NCBI GenBank assembly: GCA_937967685.1
Contig: CALBTX010000207.1
Location: forward strand, 1-8,253
Direction of reading: 5' to 3'
Source of the DNA: an uncultured Bacillaceae bacterium
GTDB taxonomy: Bacteria; Bacillota; Bacilli; Caldalkalibacillales; Caldalkalibacillaceae
Length of the DNA stretch: 8,253 bases
The notes beneath the pieces were generated by a model. It saw only the letters and a list, made by a program, of their open reading frames with translations. It was not told the origin of the DNA and ran no database searches. Made by a program: the position numbers and the translations under genes. Shown piece by piece: positions 1-5,931 of this stretch (positions are counted from its first letter, which is position 1; the number at the start of each line of letters is the position of its first letter).

Positions 1-1
1 A

Positions 2-310
2 GGAGGGTTGATCGGTTTTGGAGGTGCTTTTTTCGCCCTATTTATAGGCTCTGTGGATGAAGCCGTAAGCGGGAGCAGTGATATCAGCGGGTTGGGAGTC
101 AGCGCGTTCTTATTTAGTGCTCTAGCCGTGATCGGTGCGATTGTAGTGAAATTTAAGGCGAAATTGGGCGGCTGGCTCATGGTCATCAGTGGAGTTGCCA
201 TTCTTATTTCGATCAGTTTGTTTGGCGTGGTCCCAGCTTTATTTTTAATTTCCGCAGGGTTAATGGGCATTTTTCGCCGGGAAAAAACCGATAGGAATAT
301 GACTGTATAA
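2..310 (+). CDS. DUF4064-like small integral membrane protein, 5' end outside window
   Basis: The reading frame is open from the window edge and ends with TAA at 308-310. A TTG at 8 could serve as a start, but the AGGAGGG just before it sits only one base away, too close to act as its RBS. Read in frame, those bases give Gly-Gly-Leu, which continues naturally into the first hydrophobic helix, so I take the gene as truncated by the window. About four membrane helices are visible: one in the first 20 residues, one in the SAFLFSALAVIGAIVV region, and two near the end, followed by a short basic/polar tail (RREKTDRN). The glycine-rich start followed by FFALFIG resembles DUF4064 proteins of Bacillota, whose function is unknown. 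The next gene begins directly at the stop codon, so the two are probably co-transcribed. The family assignment comes from memory of the pattern, not a search. Confidence 0.7.
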   Translation, partial: GGLIGFGGAFFALFIGSVDEAVSGSSDISGLGVSAFLFSALAVIGAIVVKFKAKLGGWLMVISGVAILISISLFGVVPALFLISAGLMGIFRREKTDRNMTV

Positions 311-325
311 ATGGGGGGAAGGTTG

Positions 326-1165
326 ATGAGAAAGCTAAACTTGTGGCTGTTTATCGTCTTGATCGCTTTATTGGCTGGCTGTGGCTCAGGGATGAACTAT
401 GCTGGGGATACCCATTCTTCTGGAGACGGGGCCGAAGAACAAAATGCAGTGTCTAAAGAGAAAGCAGAAAGTGACAACTTCGCTTCTGAAGAAGATGAAA
501 ATACCGTTTCTGAAGAAAGCGACACGAGTAATACGGCAGAAGAAGCGTCAGAGCCCCAATTGGATATCGTGCAGTCGACGGGAGGCGCTTGGCAAGACTC
601 GATTGATAACGTTTGGGTTCATTCAGCGGCTATATTTGAAAATACTGGCGATGTTCCAGTACAAATCGGTGAAACCCAGATGAATTTTACTAGCGAACAA
701 GGAGATATCCTGGGTACTGCTGCCATGATTTACTCGGTGCCAGAGGTTGTTCTTCCGGGAGAGCGGGCCTTTATTGGTGAAACGACGACGCTGGAAGGAG
801 TCACAGACCCGGAGGAGTATGAGGAGACGACCTACAATTTTTCATTTGATGTCACTGACGAAGATCCTCATTTACTTGAAGTGGCAGGGATAAAGGGGAC
901 ACCTGGTAAAGATGAATTTGCTATGCCTTATACGGTAACCGGGGTAGTCAAAAATACAAGCGATGCATTACAAGATGATATCCGTATCGCCGCCGCTTTG
1001 TTGGCTGAAGATGGGACACTGCTTGGCGTGTTGACGGGCAGCGTGACAGTCGGGGTCAATCCCGGTGGTGAAGCCGGGTTTGAATTGAGTTATCCAGAAG
1101 TTCCTCGCGACATAGTAGATAAGGTTGAAACCATAGAAGTTCAGGCATACGGATGGACATGGTAA
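326..1165 (+). CDS. Lipoprotein with acidic linker and two beta-rich domains (FxLYD-like C-terminus)
   Basis: I chose ATG 326 (279 residues) because a GGGGGAAGG ribosome binding site lies at 313-321; an in-frame ATG at 311 abuts the upstream stop codon but has no RBS of its own. The protein starts with MRK, a hydrophobic stretch and the lipobox L-A-G-C (Cys19), so it should be lipid-anchored on the outer face of the membrane. Residues about 20-77 form a low-complexity linker rich in Glu, Asp, Ser and Thr. Two domains follow. The first (about 80-180) contains a 'ENTGDVPVQIG' strand pattern. The second (about 200-275) has 'VTGVVKNTSDALQDDIRI', 'EDGTLLGV' and 'VNPGGEAGFEL', the layout of FxLYD/DUF5067-type immunoglobulin-like domains. 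Such proteins are found on bacterial surfaces and no enzymatic residues are evident. It is probably in one operon with the preceding membrane protein. The exact role is unknown. Confidence 0.85.
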   Translation: MRKLNLWLFIVLIALLAGCGSGMNYAGDTHSSGDGAEEQNAVSKEKAESDNFASEEDENTVSEESDTSNTAEEASEPQLDIVQSTGGAWQDSIDNVWVHSAAIFENTGDVPVQIGETQMNFTSEQGDILGTAAMIYSVPEVVLPGERAFIGETTTLEGVTDPEEYEETTYNFSFDVTDEDPHLLEVAGIKGTPGKDEFAMPYTVTGVVKNTSDALQDDIRIAAALLAEDGTLLGVLTGSVTVGVNPGGEAGFELSYPEVPRDIVDKVETIEVQAYGWTW

Positions 1166-1176
1166 TGTAAGGTTTT

Positions 1177-1238
1177 CCTTGTCTGTCAGGGTGGAGCGAT
1201 GGAATGTATCCAGTTTACATCCATCCTGCAGGACAAGG
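1177..1238 (+). terminator. Long imperfect hairpin, probable terminator after the lipoprotein gene
   Basis: The outer stem CCTTGTC (1177-1183) pairs with GACAAGG (1232-1238). The inner stem GATGGAATGTA (1198-1208) pairs with TACATCCATC (1216-1225), with a single bulged A. A T-rich tail (CATTTTATTTTA) follows. It begins 12 bases after the lipoprotein stop codon. It is longer and less compact than a typical intrinsic terminator, so a processed RNA structure is also possible. Confidence 0.5.
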
Positions 1239-1410
1239 CATTTTATTTTAATGTACAGTCCAAACGAAGAAAGGTTATTTATGGCAATATCATTTTTTGA
1301 TAGAATGGTCATAGGTATATCGTCTCTATCATGATTTCAAATTGTTAATAGATGACAATTATTCAATAGAAAACCTTTATTTTTTAAAAGATAGTAAAAA
1401 AAGCAACAAA

Positions 1411-1453
1411 TTGAAAACAGTCGTTTATTGAAATTTAAATCTTTGATAAGGGG
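1411..1453 (+). promoter_or_regulatory. Weak candidate promoter and RBS for the DUF262 gene in an AT-rich gap
   Basis: The gap between the hairpin and the DUF262 gene (1239-1462) is strongly AT-rich and holds no convincing ORF or RNA gene. The best promoter candidate is TTGAAA at 1411-1416 with TTAAAT at 1435-1440 and 18-bp spacing. The match is modest. The RBS AAGGGG at 1448-1453 lies nine bases before the ATG at 1463 and is more secure. A small inverted repeat, AATTGT (1340-1345) / ACAATT (1355-1360), is also present but may be chance in such AT-rich DNA. Confidence 0.3.
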
Positions 1454-1462
1454 AAAGGATAA

Positions 1463-3241
1463 ATGTCTACCGCATTGTACAAAAAAGTGGATTACTCCTT
1501 ATCCAGGCTGATCCATGATATTGACAACGGTGAAATCGGGCTACCTGATATTCAACGTCCGTTTGTTTGGCCCGCAAAAAAGGTGCGAGACCTTTTTGAT
1601 TCCATGTATAAAGGGTTTCCCGTGGGATTTTTCTTGTTCTGGTCCAACGAGCATATGACTAAAACAAGACAGATCGGAGTTGATCGGAAGCAACATTCCA
1701 TACCTCGCCTCCTTATCGTTGACGGACAGCAGCGTCTTACTTCTTTATATGCTGTTTTAAAAGGAAAACCGATCTTAACCAAAGATTACCGATCCCAGCA
1801 TATTAAGATTGCCTTTAGGCCGGGCGATGAATCTTTTGAAGTAGCTGACGCAGCCATTAAAAGAGATCCTGAATATATTGCTGACATTTCAGAAATTTGG
1901 AGCATCGGCAAAAATTTTTATGAAGTGATTACAGATTTTCTTAACAAGCTCAAAGAGGCGAGAGCCAAGGAGAACAGGGACGTTACGCCAGAAGAGCAGA
2001 AGAAAATTAGTGAAGCCATTGCCAATTTGTATAGTTTACAAGACTTTTCTTTTACGGCTCTTGAAATCTCTTCGACCGTTGATGAAGAACAAGTGTCTGA
2101 GATTTTTGTCCGGATTAACAGTCGTGGTAAACAGTTAAATCAAGCCGATTTTATCTTAACTTTGTTGTCAGTCTTCTGGGATGATGGAAGAAAGGAGCTG
2201 GAAAACTTCTGTCGAGCTGCCCGTCAACCTTCCGCTGATGGCTCTCCCAGCCCTTTTAATCACTTTATTTACCCCGAACCTGATCAGTTACTGCGCGCTT
2301 CCATTGGTTTAGGTTTTAAACGGGCAAGATTAAAAAACGTGTATTCCATTTTAAGAGGGAAAGATCTTCAAACGGGGAACTTTTCCGAACAACGCAGGGA
2401 GGAACAGTTTGAAATTTTAAAAGAAGCCCAGGGTCATGTCCTTAATCTGCAAAACTGGCATGAGTTTTTTAAATGTTTGGTGCTGGCCGGCTACCGTAGC
2501 AGCGCCATGATTAGTTCTCAAACCGGATTAATCTATTCCTACGTTATGTTTTTAATCGGAAAAATTAATTGTTGTGTAGATCTTAATCGTCTGCGAAAAT
2601 TAATAGCCAAATGGTATTTTATGGTTTCAATGACCAGTCGGTATACCACTTCATCTGAAACGATGATGGAGGAGGATTTGGTCCGGTTGAGGGGCGTGAC
2701 AGATGCTGATACGTTTGTCAACGTATTTGAAAAGATTATAGCGGACGTGCTGACCAATGATTTTTGGAACATTACGCTGGTGAACGATTTGGAAACGTCT
2801 TCGAGTCAGAGCCCAGCACTACGCGCCTATTTTGCGGCATTAAACTTATTGGATGCCGAAGTGTTGTTTTCGGATATGAAAATTTCCGAACTTTTAGATC
2901 CAGCCTTACGGTCTAACCGAAGCCCCATTGAGAAGCATCATCTATTTCCCAAAAATTTTTTAAAGTCTATTGGCATCACTTCACGCCGGGAGATTAATCA
3001 GGTGGCCAACTATGCTTCTGTTGAATGGGCAGACAATGCCAAGATCAGTGATCTATCACCCGTTGAATACTTTCCAAAGTTCAGCCAAAAGTACAACCAA
3101 GATGAATTGAAGCAGATCATGTACTGGCATGCTTTGCCCGAAGGGTGGGAAGGGATGAATTACTTTACTTTTCTTGAAGAACGCAGAAAGTTAATGGCCA
3201 GAGTGATTCGTGATGGATTTAAGTGTTTGGATGAATGCTAG
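1463..3241 (+). CDS. DUF262 protein with C-terminal HNH-like motif (GmrSD-like putative nuclease)
   Basis: A 592-residue soluble protein. The N-terminal DUF262 domain (GmrS-like, ParB/sulfiredoxin-type fold) is recognisable from 'PDIQRPFVWP' (28-37), the signature D87-G-Q-Q-R-L-T-S-L95, and 'FVRINSRGKQLNQADF' (215-230). In GmrSD enzymes the DGQQR motif binds or hydrolyses nucleotides. The middle part is mostly helical. The C-terminal part has 'EKHHLFPKNFL' (490-500, H492/H493), then Asn512/Asn516 and Asn525 in 'NYASVEWADNAKISDLSP', a His-Asn-Asn arrangement like the HNH nuclease of DUF1524/GmrD. GmrSD proteins cut modified phage DNA, and relatives such as BrxU and SspE act in phage defence. 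That this copy is active or defensive is inference. It stands alone, with long non-coding flanks and no methyltransferase, BREX or Dnd/Ssp gene in view, and no clear terminator follows it. It resembles the widespread stand-alone COG3472/COG1479-type proteins. Confidence 0.85.
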   Translation: MSTALYKKVDYSLSRLIHDIDNGEIGLPDIQRPFVWPAKKVRDLFDSMYKGFPVGFFLFWSNEHMTKTRQIGVDRKQHSIPRLLIVDGQQRLTSLYAVLKGKPILTKDYRSQHIKIAFRPGDESFEVADAAIKRDPEYIADISEIWSIGKNFYEVITDFLNKLKEARAKENRDVTPEEQKKISEAIANLYSLQDFSFTALEISSTVDEEQVSEIFVRINSRGKQLNQADFILTLLSVFWDDGRKELENFCRAARQPSADGSPSPFNHFIYPEPDQLLRASIGLGFKRARLKNVYSILRGKDLQTGNFSEQRREEQFEILKEAQGHVLNLQNWHEFFKCLVLAGYRSSAMISSQTGLIYSYVMFLIGKINCCVDLNRLRKLIAKWYFMVSMTSRYTTSSETMMEEDLVRLRGVTDADTFVNVFEKIIADVLTNDFWNITLVNDLETSSSQSPALRAYFAALNLLDAEVLFSDMKISELLDPALRSNRSPIEKHHLFPKNFLKSIGITSRREINQVANYASVEWADNAKISDLSPVEYFPKFSQKYNQDELKQIMYWHALPEGWEGMNYFTFLEERRKLMARVIRDGFKCLDEC

Positions 3242-3314
3242 CGGAATGCCAGTGGGGAATTTCGTATTTTGATTGGCCTTACCTTTGAAATCCCTTGATG
3301 ATCACTAAAAAACC

Positions 3315-3343
3315 TTGATACAAAAACTAAACTGTATTATTAT
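3315..3343 (+). promoter_or_regulatory. Promoter of the regulator-hydrolase operon
   Basis: TTGATA at 3315-3320 and TATTAT at 3338-3343 are separated by exactly 17 bp, and each differs from the sigma-A consensus at one position. Transcription would start near 3350, about 45 bases before the preferred start codon at 3395. The -10 box lies inside the inverted repeat at 3333-3368. Confidence 0.65.
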
Positions 3344-3368
3344 CATTTTATAGAATGATAATAATACA
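3333..3368. promoter_or_regulatory. Perfect 15-bp inverted repeat, likely operator of the ArsR-like regulator
   Basis: TGTATTATTATCATT (3333-3347) is followed by a six-base spacer (TTATAG) and its exact reverse complement (3354-3368). It covers the -10 box and the expected transcription start and ends just before the regulator gene. Winged-helix dimers of the ArsR type bind such AT-rich palindromes over their own promoter and block RNA polymerase. With an expected transcript start near 3350, the RNA would carry only the second arm, so a DNA operator is more likely than an RNA hairpin. No T-tract follows it, which also argues against a terminator for the upstream gene. Confidence 0.65.
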
Positions 3369-3381
3369 TGAAAAACATATC

Positions 3382-3388
3382 GAGGGGG
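3382..3388 (+). promoter_or_regulatory. RBS deciding the regulator start
   Basis: GAGGGGG lies six bases before ATG 3395 and only three before ATG 3392. This favours 3395. It also argues against the longer reading from ATG 3368, which lies upstream of the RBS and overlaps the edge of the palindrome. Confidence 0.7.
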
Positions 3389-3394
3389 TTGATG

Positions 3395-3949
3395 ATGAAA
3401 AATACAAAAGCAGATCTCCTCTTGCATCCCATCCGCATGAAAATTATGCAAACCTTTCTCGGCGGGCGACAATTAACCGTTCAGCAAGTCGGGGCAATGT
3501 TGCCGGAGATACCGCAAGCTACCTTGTACAGACACTTCAATTTACTGCGGAAGGCTGAACTTTTGACGGTCGTTGGCCGGAATAAAGTCCGGGGCACGGA
3601 AGAGAAAATATACGCATTGGTTGAACAAGCCGGCAACTTAAGTGCGGAAGATCTCAAACACGCGAGTCGAGAGGATCATTTGCGCTACTTCATGACTTTT
3701 ATGGCTCATCTTCTGGATGGTGTCGATCAGTACTTACAGCAGGCAAGCAGTGATATGCACAGCGATGGCTTCGGTTATCGGCAGGCAGATGTCTATTTAA
3801 GCGACACGGAATTTGAGGAATTCCTCCAAAACTTAAGAAACGTGTTTCAACCAGTCATTAAAAATAACCCTGCACCTCACAGAAGGAGAAGATCGATTGC
3901 CACGATATTCATTCCCGAACCAATGCGGGAGCGTGGAGAAGAAAAATAA
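3395..3949 (+). CDS. ArsR-like winged-helix transcriptional regulator
   Basis: The preferred start gives 184 residues (193 from ATG 3368). The N-terminal region (about 5-80) is a winged helix-turn-helix. 'LLLHPIRMKIMQTFLGGRQLTVQQVG' is the first helix pair, 'PQATLYRHFNLLRKAELL' (40-57) contains the recognition helix, and 'GRNKVRGTEEKIYAL' is the wing. The remainder is helical, with 'SREDHLRYFMTFMAHLLDGVDQYL' and 'LSDTEFEEFLQNLRNV', and ends in a basic stretch (HRRRR, 162-166). This matches a group of HTH_20/ArsR-like regulators with a C-terminal effector or dimer domain. No metal-binding cysteines are present, so it is probably not a metal sensor; the ligand is unknown. It is the first gene of its operon, 69 bp ahead of the hydrolase, and the palindrome over its promoter suggests autorepression with relief by a small molecule. 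Confidence 0.85.
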   Translation: MKNTKADLLLHPIRMKIMQTFLGGRQLTVQQVGAMLPEIPQATLYRHFNLLRKAELLTVVGRNKVRGTEEKIYALVEQAGNLSAEDLKHASREDHLRYFMTFMAHLLDGVDQYLQQASSDMHSDGFGYRQADVYLSDTEFEEFLQNLRNVFQPVIKNNPAPHRRRRSIATIFIPEPMRERGEEK

Positions 3950-4018
3950 TGCAAAATACAAGAAGAAAATCATGCAGAGACAAAGAGAATGAAAGAATGA
4001 CGATAGGAGAAGAAAAAA

Positions 4019-4984
4019 ATGTCGAGACAGTTTAAGGAAATAGACGTCACGATCAGGGGGAACGTGAATCTTCAGGGAACGCTCGCTTTATCTGATGAAA
4101 CCGGGGAACCGGTGCCCGGTGTACTCATTTTGCCTGGTTCAGGCCCCGTTGACCGGGACGGAAATATGAAAAAGCCGCGTCTACATCTTAACCTCTACAA
4201 AGCATTGTCTGATATGCTGGTCCCAATGGGCTTTGCCGCACTGCGCTATGACAAGAGAGGTGTGGGAGAGAGTGAAGGAGAATTTTTAAAAGCGGGAATG
4301 TGGGATCTGGTGGAAGATGCGGAAGCGGCACTCGAACACTTAAAATCCCATCCACAGGTCGATGCGCAGCGAACGGTGATCATGGGCCATAGTGAAGGAT
4401 GTATTTTGGCTGTGGCGCTAAGTGCTCGTCAACCCCAATCCATTCAAGGGCTTGTGCTCTTGGCCGGATCTGCCGAAACGCTCAAAGATGCGTTTGCCCG
4501 TCAAAGATCCTTAGTATATAAGGAACTTCAATCACTGAAAGGACTGAAAGGGTTCCTGGTTCGTTTATTCAAGGTGCCTGAAAAAGCCGAAAAGCAGGCA
4601 CAAGATTTGATGCAAAAAATTCAGCTTTCCAAGACAGATACCGTGAAATACAAACTCAAAACGATTAACGCCAAATGGCATCGCGAACATTTTGCTTACA
4701 ATGTGTTGGAAGATTTACAAAAAGTTTCCTGTCCGCTGCTGGCCATCACGGGTTCAAAAGACATGCAAGCCAATCCGGATTGCGTCCCCAAAATTGGCGA
4801 ACTGGTTGGCAATCATGCCGAAGGCCACATCATTGAAAATATGAATCATATGCTAAGATTACAAGAGGAAGACGTTTCCATGCTCCGTTTACCAAAGCTG
4901 TATAAACGACAGAGCGGCCAGCCCCTGCATCCTGAATTGCAACCCATTCTCGGCGAGTGGCTGCATAAACATGATCTCGGGTGA
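4019..4984 (+). CDS. Alpha/beta hydrolase (serine esterase/peptidase type)
   Basis: The 321-residue protein shows the classic alpha/beta hydrolase order. The oxyanion-loop region is 'LPGSGPVDRDGN' (38-49), then 'LRYDKRGVGES' (75-85), the nucleophile elbow G123-H-S125-E-G127, the acid Asp248 in 'TGSKD', and His277 in 'NMNHML'. A helical lid of about 70 residues (155-225, rich in Lys and Gln) is inserted between nucleophile and acid. There is no signal peptide or membrane helix, so it should be cytoplasmic. The substrate cannot be read from sequence; esters, lactones or acyl compounds are typical for the fold. AGGAG at 4005-4009 supports ATG 4019. The stop TGA (4982-4984) almost touches the next start, so translation is probably coupled. 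Because it follows an autoregulated repressor, its substrate or a related compound may be the inducer (inference). Confidence 0.9.
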   Translation: MSRQFKEIDVTIRGNVNLQGTLALSDETGEPVPGVLILPGSGPVDRDGNMKKPRLHLNLYKALSDMLVPMGFAALRYDKRGVGESEGEFLKAGMWDLVEDAEAALEHLKSHPQVDAQRTVIMGHSEGCILAVALSARQPQSIQGLVLLAGSAETLKDAFARQRSLVYKELQSLKGLKGFLVRLFKVPEKAEKQAQDLMQKIQLSKTDTVKYKLKTINAKWHREHFAYNVLEDLQKVSCPLLAITGSKDMQANPDCVPKIGELVGNHAEGHIIENMNHMLRLQEEDVSMLRLPKLYKRQSGQPLHPELQPILGEWLHKHDLG

Positions 4985-4988
4985 TGAG

Positions 4989-5192
4989 ATGAACACATTG
5001 AAAAACATTTTCCTTGTTCTGACGATCAGTGCCCAACTGGCGGCCATCATCCTTGTTTTTGTGAACATCAGGACTGCCTTGGCTTTATTGGCCATATACG
5101 TTTTTGCACTCATCGTTTTGTTTGGTTTGCTCATTAAAGAACGGAGTAAAGAAAAAGAGGAGGAGAAGCATCATGATTATCGTCACTACTGA
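4989..5192 (+). CDS. Small two-helix membrane protein with charged, His-rich tail
   Basis: ATG 4989 gives 67 residues. It lies four bases past the hydrolase stop, and a GGGTGATGAG stretch (4979-4988) in the stop region is a poor RBS, so translation probably relies on coupling. An in-frame ATG at 4971 inside the hydrolase gene would add six polar residues and is less likely. Residues about 5-27 and 30-49 are hydrophobic helices. The tail (50-67) is very charged (ERSKEKEEEK) and ends in HHDYRHY. The tail codons carry the RBS of the next gene, so part of its composition is imposed by that overlap. No family was recognised. By position it may help the hydrolase or the YbjQ-like protein at the membrane. 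Small size lowers certainty, but operon packing supports a real gene. Confidence 0.7.
   Translation: MNTLKNIFLVLTISAQLAAIILVFVNIRTALALLAIYVFALIVLFGLLIKERSKEKEEEKHHDYRHY
5158..5165 (+). promoter_or_regulatory. RBS of the YbjQ-like gene, inside the preceding ORF
   Basis: AGGAGGAG lies seven bases before ATG 5173. It decides the start of the YbjQ-like gene against the longer open frame that begins at 5104 without any RBS. It is embedded in the Lys/Glu-rich tail codons of the small membrane protein. Confidence 0.8.
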
Positions 5193-5493
5193 TTACGTGC
5201 CTAATCAACAAATTAGGGAGTTGAAGGGATTTGTCAGAGGAAGTACGATTCAGGCCAAACATTTCGGTAAAGATATTATGGCCGCTTTAAAAAATTTGAT
5301 TGGCGGAGAAATAAAAGAATATGAACAAATGTTGACTGAAGCCCGCCAGATTGCCATTGGCCGAATGGTTGAAGATGCCAAGGCCAAAGGAGCCAATGCC
5401 ATCATCGGGGTGCGTCTGCAAACGTCTGCTGTCATGAGCGGAGCTTCTGAAATTATCGCCTACGGGACCGCTGTCGTCGTTGAATCAAAATGA
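5173..5493 (+). CDS. YbjQ/UPF0145 family protein (heavy-metal-binding domain annotation)
   Basis: With the start at 5173 the protein has 106 residues, the usual length for the family. It begins MIIVTTDYVP and carries the typical segments 'GFVRGSTIQAKHFGKDIMAALKNLIGGEIKEY', 'EARQIAIGRMVEDAKAKGANAIIGVRLQTS', and the ending 'SEIIAYGTAVVVE'. UPF0145 (DUF74) proteins are small soluble oligomers often labelled 'heavy metal-binding' in databases, although this sequence contains no Cys and only one His, so metal binding is not evident here. Biological function is not established. It overlaps the membrane protein gene by 20 bp in another frame and is the last gene of the operon. A hairpin covers its stop codon. 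Confidence 0.9.
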   Translation: MIIVTTDYVPNQQIRELKGFVRGSTIQAKHFGKDIMAALKNLIGGEIKEYEQMLTEARQIAIGRMVEDAKAKGANAIIGVRLQTSAVMSGASEIIAYGTAVVVESK

Positions 5494-5515
5494 TCCAGCT
5501 TGGATGAGCTGGATC
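5492..5515. terminator. Perfect 9-bp hairpin between convergent genes
   Basis: GATCCAGCT (5492-5500) pairs with AGCTGGATC (5507-5515) across a six-base loop. It overlaps the last two bases of the YbjQ-like stop codon. On the plus strand no T-tract follows. On the minus strand the hairpin is followed by ATTTTGATT, so it is better suited as a terminator for the minus-strand zinc-ribbon gene, whose stop is about 62 bases upstream. It may serve both converging units. Confidence 0.55.
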
Positions 5516-5577
5516 CTCCGGTTGATTCATATTGAATAGCGATGTCTCATGATTTCCTATTTTTTCAAGGGCATGTG

Positions 5578-5817
5578 TCAATTCCTGCTGCTTACATTTT
5601 CAGCCATTTTAATAAACCGGATTTCGTCTTCAATGGTGCCGCAGCTGGCACATTGTACGCGATAGTCGGGTCCTTGATAAGGAAGATGGAAAGGATCAAG
5701 TTGTTCAAGGATTTCCATTTCGCCTGTCTGAACGTTCATTTTGATGGGAGAATGCACTTGTTGAATGAGGTGAAATCGGCTCCTGGCTTGACAGGTCGGG
5801 CATGCGTATTGCGGCAT
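5578..5817 (-). CDS. Small putative zinc-ribbon protein with two CxxC pairs
   Basis: A 79-residue protein read on the minus strand. Cys6-Pro-Thr-Cys9 near the start and Cys56-Ala-Ser-Cys59 near the end form a four-cysteine zinc-ribbon layout with a 46-residue insert. Between them lie 'RFHLIQQV', 'VQTGEMEIL' and 'DPFHLPYQGPDYRVQCASCG'. The sequence is hydrophilic with no signal peptide, so it is probably cytoplasmic. The start is well supported by AAAGGGGG seven bases upstream. Similar short CxxC proteins occur in Bacillaceae as uncharacterised genes; I cannot name a family or function. It is divergent from trhP1 and convergent with the YbjQ-like gene. A plus-strand frame crosses the same DNA but has no RBS there and a poor composition, while the paired cysteines argue that the minus strand is the coding one. 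Confidence 0.8.
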   Translation of the reverse strand: MPQYACPTCQARSRFHLIQQVHSPIKMNVQTGEMEILEQLDPFHLPYQGPDYRVQCASCGTIEDEIRFIKMAENVSSRN

Positions 5818-5824
5818 GTCGTAT

Positions 5825-5832
5825 CCCCCTTT
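5825..5832 (-). promoter_or_regulatory. RBS of the zinc-ribbon gene
   Basis: Read on the minus strand this is AAAGGGGG, seven bases before the ATG at 5817-5815. It is the main evidence that the minus-strand frame is translated. Confidence 0.75.
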
Positions 5833-5903
5833 GGATATATATGTGTGTCATACCACTTTTTATATTTCCGCAAAAGGTTTTTTTTATTCCCGACGGAGTA
5901 TAG

Positions 5904-5926
5904 TATAATGTCATCGTCAGGGGTGA
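5904..5926 (+). promoter_or_regulatory. -10 box and RBS of trhP1 in the divergent intergenic region
   Basis: A consensus TATAAT lies at 5904-5909. The region 17 bp upstream (5881-5886, TTTTTA) is a poor -35 box, so the promoter may be weak or assisted. AGGGGTGA (5919-5926) then serves ATG 5932. These signs decide the trhP1 start against the longer open frame that begins at 5542. The 114-bp region 5818-5931 also has to hold the promoter of the divergent zinc-ribbon gene, for which I see no clear pair of boxes. Confidence 0.5.
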
Positions 5927-5931
5927 TTTTC

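Noticed and set aside
1..10. AGGAGGGTTG read as RBS plus TTG start at the window edge
   Set aside because: Spacing of one base is too short, and the bases read in frame as Gly-Gly-Leu that continue into the first membrane helix.
968..1312. Minus-strand ORF of 114 codons overlapping the lipoprotein end and hairpin
   Set aside because: It has no recognisable RBS, spans the terminator hairpin and runs antisense to a well-supported lipoprotein gene.
3242..3280. Possible terminator after the DUF262 gene (CGGAAT ... ATTTCG)
   Set aside because: Only six pairs including one G-T pair, a large loop and a poor T-tract.
5104..5172. Longer start for the YbjQ-like gene
   Set aside because: AGGAGGAG at 5158-5165 and family length fix the start at 5173; the extra codons belong to the membrane protein in another frame.
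5542..5931. Plus-strand open frame of 130 codons continuous with trhP1
   Set aside because: TATAAT at 5904, the RBS at 5919 and family length all place the trhP1 start at 5932; the upstream part lies opposite the zinc-ribbon gene and shows no domain-like pattern.
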